This document shows, piece after piece, positions 1-5,704 of a DNA stretch of 9,554 nt (position 1 is its first letter; every line of letters starts with the position of its first letter). The notes beneath the pieces are model-generated. The model was not told the origin of the DNA, made no database searches, and saw nothing but the letters and a program-made list of their open reading frames with translations. Origin of the DNA: Methanocella sp. (GTDB lineage Archaea > Halobacteriota > Methanocellia > Methanocellales > Methanocellaceae); NCBI RefSeq assembly GCF_035506375.1, contig NZ_DATJPM010000087.1, positions 1 through 9,554 of the forward strand, written 5' to 3'. Made by a program: the position numbers and the translations under genes.

Positions 1-20
1 TGTGTCCTTTGTCTCTTAAT

Positions 21-73
21 TATAAAAAAGTCTTTGTGGGCCTCCGTGCTCTTCGTGCCTTTGTGGTGAAAAA
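21..73 (-). repeat. Degenerate CAC-GAAG repeat element with T-rich tail
   Basis: Read on the minus strand, this stretch opens with TTTTCACCAC (63-72). It runs through imperfect 8-10 base units beginning CAC or CCAC (CACAAAGG, CACGAAGAG, CACGGAGGC, CCACAAAGAC) and ends in CTTTTTTATA (21-30). The same architecture, with the same header and tail but CACGGCG-type units, occurs on the plus strand at 9384-9424. Looser matches continue on both flanks (1-20 and 74-90). It lies beyond the 3' end of pcn with its T-tract in the direction of pcn transcription. No reading frame explains it. The function is unknown; a dispersed repeat or a secondary terminator are both possible. Confidence 0.6.
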
Positions 74-107
74 TAGTGCCTCTGTACACTCTGAGACTTA
101 AAAGGGC

Positions 108-235
108 ATATTCAACAAAGCAAAAAAAATTGAAAAAGATAATCGGAAACTATCGATAAATTTGGCTATTACGCAAATGATAAAAATAAGACTACTTGCT
201 AAACAATGACCTATCAATATTCAACGCAGCAAAAA
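108..235. repeat. 19-base direct repeat pair in AT-rich intergenic DNA
   Basis: ATATTCAACAAAGCAAAAA at 108-126 recurs as ATATTCAACGCAGCAAAAA at 217-235, two mismatches in 19, with starts 109 bases apart. The sequence between is very AT-rich and has no credible reading frame. This could be the footprint of a small duplication, a pair of protein-binding sites, or chance in AT-rich DNA. Confidence 0.45.
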
Positions 236-248
236 TATTTAATAATGC

Positions 249-290
249 CTTCGTGCAGCTTCAGGCCAGCTTCGTGTAGCTTCGTGGCTG
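249..290. repeat. Four tandem CTTCGTG-type units, 10-11 bases each
   Basis: Four consecutive units read CTTCGTGCAG (249-258), CTTCAGGCCAG (259-269), CTTCGTGTAG (270-279) and CTTCGTGGCTG (280-290). The period is 10 or 11 bases, close to one helical turn. On the minus strand the core is CACGAAG, the same word found in the element at 21-73, so this is probably a relative of it. No gene covers the stretch. Confidence 0.6.
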
Positions 291-353
291 AACGCGTCTT
301 AGAGCATTCTTATAAAGCTTAGAGTGGCTTGGCTATCCTGAAATAACAAATAT

Positions 354-360
354 AAAAAAA
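354..360 (-). terminator. Oligo-T terminator after pcn
   Basis: Eight bases past the pcn stop codon, the minus strand reads seven consecutive T (354-360), continuing into T-rich sequence down to about 341. Archaeal RNA polymerase terminates on such U-rich runs without needing a strong hairpin. No clear stem precedes it. Confidence 0.55.
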
Positions 361-368
361 GGTTGATA

Positions 369-1109
369 CTATTCGGATTCGATCCGCGGCGCCAGCAGGT
401 AGGTAACGGTACCGTTGCCTCCGGCGATGTTGAACGTGAACTTGACCGGGTAGTCGGTGCCAAGGTCGATATTGACCTTCTCGGCCTTACCCAGGGACTT
501 TGCAAGATCGTTCAAATAGTCCAGCGAGAACAGCGAACGCACGTTGCCGCTCGACTGGATCGAGATGAGGCTCGACTCCGGAATGTCCAGGCGCACCTTA
601 TCGAGGTCGCCCTCGGCCTCGACGTAGAACGTCTTGTCCACGACGCCCAGCGCCATGTGGTCGGATACCTTCTCGGCGGCCTTCACTGCACGCTTGAGCT
701 CGGCGCCGTTCAGGACGACTTTCGCGGGCAGCCCTATGTTCGGTACCTTGGGCTCCTTGCGAATAGAGGTGGGGTCCAGTAACGACAGTGTATATGCCAG
801 GCCGCCTGTGCGGATCTCCAGCTTACGGGTCTCCTCGTTCAGATTCAGCTCGATCTTGTCGTCCTTCGAGGTCATGCCCAGGATGTCGTTCAGCCTGGTC
901 AGGTCTACGCCGATCTCGCCGTCCGTAGCATTGAAGGACTCGAATGCGCCCGCCTTCAGGTCGAATGAGACCATGGCGACGTTCGCCGGGTCCACGGCCC
1001 GGGCCGTGATGCCGTCCGCGGTGATGTGGAACTTGGCCTCGTCGACGATGGTGGATACGGCCTCGATGGCGTCCTTGAAGACCTCTGCATTGATAACCGC
1101 CTTGAACAT
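369..1109 (-). CDS. pcn: DNA polymerase sliding clamp (PCNA)
   Basis: This is the homotrimeric sliding clamp that encircles DNA and tethers replicative polymerases, FEN1, ligase and other partners. The product is 246 residues, the usual size for archaeal PCNA. Family hallmarks are the N-terminal helix and strand (MFKAVINAEVFKDAIEAV), TADGITARAVDPANVAMV around residues 30-47, an interdomain connector with SLLDPTSIRKEP near 109-120, and the C-terminal YLLAPRIE that helps form the partner-binding pocket. I chose the ATG at 1109 because GAGGAG lies at 1117-1122, 7 bases upstream. The in-frame TTG at 1124 overlaps that ribosome binding site and would add five residues absent from the family. A TATA box 44 bases upstream suggests its own promoter, although tfs lies just ahead on the same strand and readthrough is possible. 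Confidence 0.97.
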   Translation of the reverse strand: MFKAVINAEVFKDAIEAVSTIVDEAKFHITADGITARAVDPANVAMVSFDLKAGAFESFNATDGEIGVDLTRLNDILGMTSKDDKIELNLNEETRKLEIRTGGLAYTLSLLDPTSIRKEPKVPNIGLPAKVVLNGAELKRAVKAAEKVSDHMALGVVDKTFYVEAEGDLDKVRLDIPESSLISIQSSGNVRSLFSLDYLNDLAKSLGKAEKVNIDLGTDYPVKFTFNIAGGNGTVTYLLAPRIESE

Positions 1110-1152
1110 ATACCGTCTCCTCAATTATTCTTCTAGTTTTTACTTTTACAAG

Positions 1153-1160
1153 CTATATAA
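1153..1160 (-). promoter_or_regulatory. TATA box for pcn
   Basis: TTATATAG on the minus strand lies between the tfs stop and the pcn start. The usual archaeal TATA-to-start distance of about 25 bases predicts transcription starting near 1131, giving a leader of roughly 20 bases that carries the GAGGAG ribosome binding site. Confidence 0.55.
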
Positions 1161-1176
1161 TAGATGCGCTTGCACC

Positions 1177-1491
1177 TTAATTATATTCTCTCCAGGTCTT
1201 GCCGCACAGGGTGCAGCGGAAGAAGCGTACTTCGCTCTCATCGGCGCTCCGGAGCTGCCGCATCCACCAGTACGCCTTCTGGTTGCCACAGTCGGGGCAC
1301 TTGACATCCTCCGTGGTCGGCAGGCCGGCCGCTTCCTTATCCTCGAGGATGGTCATCTCGCGCTGGGGCTTTTCCGGCTCCCCCACGATGACCGCCTCCT
1401 TCGAGGCCTTCTTCTCGAAGCCGCACTTGCGGCATTTTAATACACCTGAATTGGGAATCATGATGCTTTTACATTTAGGACAAAATTCCAT
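1177..1491 (-). CDS. tfs: Transcription elongation factor TFS (TFIIS-like)
   Basis: TFS rescues backtracked archaeal RNA polymerase by stimulating cleavage of the transcript 3' end. The 104-residue product has two zinc ribbons. The N-terminal one uses C4, C7, C20 and C23, resembling RPB9/RpoM. The C-terminal TFIIS-type ribbon uses C65, C68, C93 and C96. The hairpin RSADESEVRFFRC carries the D84-E85 acidic pair that TFIIS uses to position the catalytic metal. I chose the ATG at 1491 because MEFCPKC is the standard family N-terminus. An in-frame GTG at 1500 would add three residues, but its bases form GTGATC, part of the anti-SD complement GGAGGTGATC, so it is more likely part of the ribosome binding site, though only 3 bases from the ATG. 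TATA-like runs near 1543-1550 and 1560-1567 could drive it. pcn lies 67 bases downstream. Confidence 0.95.
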   Translation of the reverse strand: MEFCPKCKSIMIPNSGVLKCRKCGFEKKASKEAVIVGEPEKPQREMTILEDKEAAGLPTTEDVKCPDCGNQKAYWWMRQLRSADESEVRFFRCTLCGKTWREYN

Positions 1492-1604
1492 TTTGATCAC
1501 TTTTCCATAACGGGTCTAAGCCGGCATTGGAAATGCTATGACTAAAATATGACCGCGGGAATTTAAGTATGTGCTCCTTGACTTAATATTTTCGGCCTTC
1601 GGGC

Positions 1605-2255
1605 TCATGAATAAAGATCGGGAATGAATAGCCCCTCGTTCTTGAAGATGTGGCGGGCCGTGTTATTTGCCCATGCCACAGAACCGACGTCCGCAGCTTT
1701 ATGGGCGTCGCTGCCGATGGTATATTTAACGCCTTTTTCCTTGCATTTCTGAAGGAAATCCCACGACGGCAGGGCATGCTTCGAGTTGATCTCGATGGCC
1801 ACCTCATGTGTCGCCATCAGCTCCACGAGCTCACCCTCATATTTTGCGATAGGTGCAAAGCGGCCTGCTATCCATGCGTGGTGGGCGAGCACGTCCACCT
1901 TCGGGTCGGTCACGGCCCTCAGGACGGCGCGGTAGTAGACTTCCTCGGAAGGGGCGCCGTGGAACGAGGCCAGGACAATGTCCAGGCCTTCATGGCTTTC
2001 CAGGAGCACTTCGCCCGTCGGTAAAATCTCGGCCTCGATTCCGGCCAGTATCTTTACGCGATAGTTCGGCTGAAGCCTTTCCGCCTCCTTTTTCGTTTCC
2101 AGCGCCTGCTTCTCGGTGATGCCGCTCCCGTGGCCCGGGCCATGGTCGGTGACGGCGATCAGGTCGAGGCCCTTCGCCTCGGCGGCCTCCACCATGTTGT
2201 GCAGGCTGTCGCGGCCGTCCGACTTAGAAGTGTGGAGATGCATGTCGACTTTCAT
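1605..2255 (-). CDS. PHP-domain metal-dependent phosphohydrolase
   Basis: A stand-alone PHP-fold protein of 216 residues. Members hydrolyse phosphoesters using a trinuclear metal site; examples are histidinol phosphatase and YcdX. The expected ligand motifs appear in order: DMHLHTSKSDG (H6, H8, D13), TDHG (D37, H38), GIEAE (E74), SFHG (H99), AHHAW (H125, H126) and GSDAH (D183, H185). No polymerase or other domain is attached. The start codon overlaps the stop of the upstream CDP-alcohol transferase as ATGA (2252-2255), so translation is probably coupled and the two likely serve one pathway. The substrate cannot be read from the sequence. Histidinol phosphatase is possible, but no histidine gene is nearby. 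A phosphatase acting on the lipid phosphate made by its partner is my inference. Confidence 0.88.
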   Translation of the reverse strand: MKVDMHLHTSKSDGRDSLHNMVEAAEAKGLDLIAVTDHGPGHGSGITEKQALETKKEAERLQPNYRVKILAGIEAEILPTGEVLLESHEGLDIVLASFHGAPSEEVYYRAVLRAVTDPKVDVLAHHAWIAGRFAPIAKYEGELVELMATHEVAIEINSKHALPSWDFLQKCKEKGVKYTIGSDAHKAADVGSVAWANNTARHIFKNEGLFIPDLYS

Positions 2256-2866
2256 AGCCTATCGCGCTGTCTCATATGCGTGTACAAGTAGATGATTCTC
2301 TGGAGTGCCGAAAAATTGGTCATGACGGCGACGATGACGATGGCCCAGTAGAGCTGGTTAAACAGAGAGAGCACGATAAGGGTGATGGCGGTCTCGGGCC
2401 GCCCGAAGATGCCCACGCCCTCGAGGGGGTCCTTGATCTTGCCGTCTTCCTTCTTATCATAGCCTATTTCGGCGTATGTTACCGGCTTGATGAACGTGTT
2501 GATCATCGATCCGAACACGGCGATGGCGACGATCCTCATGTCAGCCAGTCCCCCGAGCCCGATACCCAAAAGGACCAAACAATCGACGTACTTATCGATG
2601 ATCCAGTCGATTGCCGCGCCGAATGACGACGCTTTATTATTTATGCGTGCCACGCCGCCGTCGATGAAGTCGAACAGGCCCGACAGGAGGAGCATGCCCG
2701 CGGCCAGATACACGTGCTGGAAGCCGTAGAGCATCGCCGATGCGATGCCGAACAGTAGCGAGATGAGCGTGAGCTGATTCGGGGTGAGCCCCAGCCGGGC
2801 AAATATCCGGGCGACGGGGTCGATGTAATGTATGAGCTGGTCCCGGTACTTCGTTATGTTCACCAT
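2252..2866 (-). CDS. CDP-alcohol phosphatidyltransferase (archaeal phospholipid synthase)
   Basis: An integral-membrane enzyme that joins a CDP-activated lipid (CDP-archaeol in archaea) to a polar alcohol. The complete family signature D-x2-D-G-x2-A-R-x8-G-x3-D-x3-D is present at residues 66-91 (D66, D69, G70, A73, R74, G83, D87, D91). These aspartates bind the catalytic metals and the CDP group. Hydrophobic segments lie at about 31-48, 52-64, 95-120 and 159-185, and the 204-residue length is typical. The acceptor is uncertain. Archaetidylinositol phosphate synthase is a good candidate, but the second half reads KPVTYAEIG and GRPETA, which does not match the RAE and ER motifs I associate with that subgroup. 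It is the first gene of a two-gene operon with the PHP hydrolase. The ATG at 2866 lies about 10 bases from the start site predicted by the upstream TATA box. Confidence 0.9.
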   Translation of the reverse strand: MVNITKYRDQLIHYIDPVARIFARLGLTPNQLTLISLLFGIASAMLYGFQHVYLAAGMLLLSGLFDFIDGGVARINNKASSFGAAIDWIIDKYVDCLVLLGIGLGGLADMRIVAIAVFGSMINTFIKPVTYAEIGYDKKEDGKIKDPLEGVGIFGRPETAITLIVLSLFNQLYWAIVIVAVMTNFSALQRIIYLYTHMRQRDRL

Positions 2867-2896
2867 GGCACTCTTTTAACAGATAGCGCTCCCCCC

Positions 2897-2906
2897 ATAT
2901 ATTTTT
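2897..2906 (-). promoter_or_regulatory. TATA box for the CDP-alcohol transferase/PHP operon
   Basis: AAAAATATAT on the minus strand predicts transcription starting near 2876, leaving a leader of only about 10 bases before the ATG at 2866. No strong ribosome binding site fits in that leader. The 169-base gap 2867-3035 also holds the nadM promoter in the opposite direction. Confidence 0.5.
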
Positions 2907-3001
2907 GTCTTGAGGAATAGCGTGCAGGCAGCGATAGAATAGCAGGTAACAAATGCATGAAGCGTTTATTTCTGAAGGACAAACCCTACGATCGAAGCAT
3001 G

Positions 3002-3011
3002 TTTTAAATAC
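3002..3011 (+). promoter_or_regulatory. TATA box for nadM
   Basis: TTTTAAATAC lies about 29 bases (centre) ahead of the ATG at 3036. This puts the predicted start of transcription at or within a few bases of the start codon, so the mRNA is probably leaderless. That fits the absence of a ribosome binding site before the ATG. Confidence 0.6.
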
Positions 3012-3035
3012 TTAAGGCCCATAAATCCGCGAGAT

Positions 3036-3581
3036 ATGGACACGAAAAAGCGGGGCTTCTACATCGGCCGCTTCCAGCCGTTCCACCTGGGCCACCGGAC
3101 CGTGATAGAGGAGATCGCGAAGCACGTGGACGAGCTGGTCATCGGCATTGGCAGCGCCCAGCAGAGCCATACGCCGGAGAATCCGTTCACGGCCGGCGAG
3201 CGCATCATGATGATATCGAGAAGCCTCGAGGACCTGGATCTTTACTATTACGTCATTCCCATCAGCGACATTTACCGTAACGCCCTCTGGGTGGCCCACG
3301 TCCGCTCCATGACCCCGCCGTTCACCGACGTATACTCTAACAATCCGCTCGTCTCAAGGCTGTTCCACGAGGCGGGCTACGATGTCCAGTATTCGCCCAT
3401 GTACAACCGGCACGAGTATTCCGGCACGGAGATCCGGCGGCGAATGCTGGCCGGCGAAGACTGGGAGAGCCTCGTCCCGGTGGAGGTCGTGGGCGTCATC
3501 CAGGAAATAAAAGGCGTAGAGCGGCTCAAGGCCGTCGCGACGAATGGCGATATCGAGGACGTCATCGACGACAGGCTATAA
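3036..3581 (+). CDS. nadM: Nicotinamide-nucleotide adenylyltransferase, archaeal type
   Basis: A cytoplasmic enzyme making NAD+ from nicotinamide mononucleotide and ATP (or the deamido form), with release of pyrophosphate. The nucleotidyltransferase fold shows as GFYIGRFQPFHLGH (residues 7-20; the H17/H20 pair corresponds to the HxGH ATP site), SAQQSHTPENPFTAGER (40-56), a family signature for archaeal NadM, and YSGTEIRRRM (128-137), the counterpart of the second ATP-binding motif. At 181 residues it is slightly longer than many homologues; the extra length is an acidic tail after about residue 165. The ATG at 3036 gives the expected N-terminus and sits at the predicted transcription start. 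The gene is transcribed alone, divergent from the lipid synthase operon and convergent with the glycosyltransferase 7 bases beyond its stop. Confidence 0.96.
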   Translation: MDTKKRGFYIGRFQPFHLGHRTVIEEIAKHVDELVIGIGSAQQSHTPENPFTAGERIMMISRSLEDLDLYYYVIPISDIYRNALWVAHVRSMTPPFTDVYSNNPLVSRLFHEAGYDVQYSPMYNRHEYSGTEIRRRMLAGEDWESLVPVEVVGVIQEIKGVERLKAVATNGDIEDVIDDRL

Positions 3582-3588
3582 TGCTTTT

Positions 3589-4155
3589 TCACGCTTTTAG
3601 TGCGCTCTCATAAATGCCAAGATATTGCTGTATGGCCTCGCCCCAATCCTGCTTTTCAGCGTCCGCCGAAAGATGTATCACCGTGCTGCTCATGCCAAAG
3701 TCCATCTCTATCCAGTCTTTAATCGTGTCCGTGACGGCAATGACGGCGGACGCGCCCGCCAGAGCTTTTCGGCACATCTCCCGATACAGGCGATTTTGCC
3801 CTCCGGGCGGCGGCATTCTATGAATAGTTAATATGTACGGCGTACCGTCGTATTTTTTTAATAGCGAGGCGGCGTAGCCGCTCCCGAAGTGGTGGGCATG
3901 CACCAGGTCCGGGCGCTGCCGGTGCATCGCCAGCGTGTCCGAGTTCATATTCGTGATGCGGGAGCGGAACGTGTAGCCCGGGCAGGCCGATGCGTGCCTG
4001 ATCCGTACGCCCCCCAGCGTCAGGTCCCGGCCCTGGCCGCCCGCTAGCATGGTAACGCTCTGTCCCGCTCCCGCCAGCACCCGGCACAGCTCATAGACGA
4101 AACGCTCGATGCCGGGATCGGGCAGGAAGTGTTCAGTGGCCTGTAATATCTTCAA
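3589..4155 (-). CDS. GT4-like glycosyltransferase lacking its C-terminal Rossmann domain
   Basis: The 188-residue product matches the acceptor-binding half of a GT-B fold GT4 glycosyltransferase: MKILQATEHF, GIERFVYELCRVLAGAG (15-31), RPDLVHAHHFGSGYAASLL (81-99), PYILTIHR (106-113) and SAVIAVTDTIKDWI (136-149). Complete GT4 enzymes run to about 350-400 residues. Their second half binds the nucleotide sugar and carries the E-x7-E motif; it is absent here. After STVIHLSAD (157-165), where full-length members continue with PNGVD and the second domain, the sequence passes to QDWGEAIQQYLGIYESAL, which resembles the usual C-terminal helix. The N-terminal loop reads PDPGIE where GGxE is usual. The start is a TTG at 4155, with no in-frame ATG nearby upstream. 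It may be an internally deleted, inactive remnant or a one-domain protein working with a partner. I keep it as a CDS because the frame is open. Confidence 0.65.
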   Translation of the reverse strand: MKILQATEHFLPDPGIERFVYELCRVLAGAGQSVTMLAGGQGRDLTLGGVRIRHASACPGYTFRSRITNMNSDTLAMHRQRPDLVHAHHFGSGYAASLLKKYDGTPYILTIHRMPPPGGQNRLYREMCRKALAGASAVIAVTDTIKDWIEMDFGMSSTVIHLSADAEKQDWGEAIQQYLGIYESALKA

Positions 4156-4175
4156 GAAGGATCAACCATTAAATC

Positions 4176-4189
4176 TAAAATATATTATT
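4176..4189 (-). promoter_or_regulatory. TATA box for the short glycosyltransferase
   Basis: AATAATATATTTTA on the minus strand is centred about 28 bases ahead of the TTG start at 4155, so the message would be nearly leaderless. A weak GGTTGATCC (4159-4167), reminiscent of the anti-SD complement, lies between the two. Confidence 0.4.
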
Positions 4190-4243
4190 CTCTAATTATA
4201 AATGTTTTTAGCCGTTTAATAAAGAAAATACGGTCCTGCCGGA

Positions 4244-5308
4244 TTAAACGCTGATGGGGAAAGGCGTAAAGCACAATATAGCGAGCAAGAAGCCGACGGC
4301 CCCGAGGACTATCCTCGGCAGGCCGATATTCTGCGTGTCCTCCAGGGGCTTCGGGTGCTCGCTGCCGCCGATCAGCCCGGTCAGCAGACCCCAGAAGATC
4401 CACATCTGGCCCTGCTGATTCATTACGAACGTGGAATAGACACCGAACAATAGAATGACCATCGGAAGCATTCTGGAAAGCTGATCGGCCCACCGGCCAA
4501 GCATGGCCCGTGCAACGTGGCCGCCATCGAGCTGCCCGATTGGCATCATGTTGAGCATGGTCACCAGCATGCCGACCCACCCTGCGAAGGCGATGGGGTT
4601 GATGCTATTCAGCGTTACGCCGGGATGGACCAGCCAGGCCAGCAGGTTGAACAGGAGCGGTGTCTGGAGCTGGAAATACGTGGCGTCGCCCGGCTGAGCC
4701 GTGATCTCCGGGGCGGGCAGCATCAGGCCGATGACGGTGATGACGACGGCGACTGCCAGCCCCACCAGTGGCCCGGATATGCCCACGTCGAACAGCGCCT
4801 TACGGTCCGGCACCGGCCCTTTTTGCCGGATGATGGCGCCCATCGTGCCTATCGGCGGTATTGGGAATGGAATAAAATATGGCAGCGTGGCGTCGATGCC
4901 GTTCTTCATCGAGACGATGTAGTGGCCCAGCTCGTGGGAGCCCAGGACTGTCATGATGGCCAGCGCGAAGGGCAGGCCCTTATACATCGACAGCGGGTCG
5001 GTAAAGACGTCCACGCCGTACAGGATCGCCCCGGCGAACATCGTCGTCGCCACGGTCGCCAGGGCGAGGGCGACGTTGATCCAGACGTTATCGTCCTTCG
5101 TCGCCCGGATGGCCAGGACCGTTTCGCCAGGCCGATGCTCCAGGACGGCCTCTTTTTTCCGCTTCGAGAAATACTGGTATAAGCTGCCGTAGAGGGTGTT
5201 AGGGTCGGTGAGCGGCTCGCCATATAAAATATCGGCACCGTTTTCCTCCCTGACTTCATAGTAGAGGAATACCTTCGATATCGCTTCCAGGTCTGCCGGC
5301 TCCAGCAT
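4244..5308 (-). CDS. EGY1/S2P-like intramembrane zinc metalloprotease (M50)
   Basis: A site-2-protease-family membrane protein of 354 residues; such enzymes cut transmembrane segments of substrate proteins. The zinc site is intact: HELGH at 125-129 within a membrane helix, and the second motif NMMPIGQLDGGH at 253-264, whose aspartate D261 should be the third ligand. Hydrophobic segments lie near 77-98, 112-124, 173-197, 216-227, 239-256, 279-294, 303-315 and 329-350. About 75 N-terminal residues form a soluble, charged region like that ahead of the membrane core in EGY-type proteases; I see no PDZ domain. GTMGAIIRQKGPVPDRKALFD (154-174) is typical of the EGY group. Its ATG follows directly after the TAA of the aconitase X small-subunit gene, so translation is probably coupled. 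Its substrate is unknown. Confidence 0.9.
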   Translation of the reverse strand: MLEPADLEAISKVFLYYEVREENGADILYGEPLTDPNTLYGSLYQYFSKRKKEAVLEHRPGETVLAIRATKDDNVWINVALALATVATTMFAGAILYGVDVFTDPLSMYKGLPFALAIMTVLGSHELGHYIVSMKNGIDATLPYFIPFPIPPIGTMGAIIRQKGPVPDRKALFDVGISGPLVGLAVAVVITVIGLMLPAPEITAQPGDATYFQLQTPLLFNLLAWLVHPGVTLNSINPIAFAGWVGMLVTMLNMMPIGQLDGGHVARAMLGRWADQLSRMLPMVILLFGVYSTFVMNQQGQMWIFWGLLTGLIGGSEHPKPLEDTQNIGLPRIVLGAVGFLLAILCFTPFPISV

Positions 5309-5704
5309 TTATATCTCGACCGTCCCTGCTGTGCCGTCCACCATGACAGTCATTCCATCCCTTATCACTTCGACCGGGTCCTTATCCAGCGCATCGACCA
5401 TAGGTATATCGGAAATGATCGCTCCGACGGCTACGATGGGCTCCGAGCGTATGTTTATGATGGCTGCCGGGGCAACGCCGTTCTTCTTAAGCTGATAGAT
5501 GACATACGAGCCGACGGTCGATCCCCTGCCGCCCGGGAAAACGAGCACCCTGCCCTTAACGTTCTTACCGTAGAGCGCGTGGCCCTTTTCGATTACGTTG
5601 CCTGTCTTCGGGTCGACGCCGCCTAAAAAGGAGATGGCTTCTTTCGATACGAGCGCCGGGCCGGACGCCTTTCCCCGGCTTACCGTGCGCCCTTTGAGGA
5701 TCAC
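5309..5704 (-). CDS. Aconitase X small (swivel) subunit, probable phosphomevalonate dehydratase
   Basis: A DUF126-type protein of 131 residues, the swivel domain of two-subunit aconitase X. With the large subunit it probably dehydrates (R)-5-phosphomevalonate to trans-anhydromevalonate 5-phosphate in the modified archaeal mevalonate pathway. Hallmarks are ISFLGGVDPKTG (24-35), the active-site loop FPGGRGSTVGSYVIY (56-70) with the conserved serine S62, and SEPIVAVGAIISDIPMVD (87-104). I chose the GTG at 5704. It overlaps the large-subunit stop as GTGA, has GAGGAGG at 5711-5717 six bases upstream, and starts the protein at ILKGRTVSRG as in the family. The longer open frame back to 5761 would add a low-complexity Arg/His/Gly stretch that merely reads the neighbour out of frame. 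The stop at 5309-5311 directly abuts the protease start. Confidence 0.93.
   Translation of the reverse strand: MILKGRTVSRGKASGPALVSKEAISFLGGVDPKTGNVIEKGHALYGKNVKGRVLVFPGGRGSTVGSYVIYQLKKNGVAPAAIINIRSEPIVAVGAIISDIPMVDALDKDPVEVIRDGMTVMVDGTAGTVEI

Noticed and set aside
1110..1124. TTG start adding five residues to PCNA
   Set aside because: The TTG lies within the GAGGAG ribosome binding site region, and the added residues are not part of the family.
634..1440. Long plus-strand open frame across pcn and tfs
   Set aside because: It is a shadow of two well-recognised minus-strand genes, caused by GC-rich codon use, and has no family resemblance.
1592..1604. Small GGC-type hairpin with a tetraloop just past the PHP stop as a terminator
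   Set aside because: The stem is only 3-4 pairs and the following A/T run has no strong T-tract on the minus strand, so I could not support it as a feature.
4517..5182. Plus-strand open frame opposite the metalloprotease
   Set aside because: It is antisense to a gene with intact HELGH and LDGGH motifs; its His/Asp/Gln/Arg-rich composition is typical of a shadow frame.
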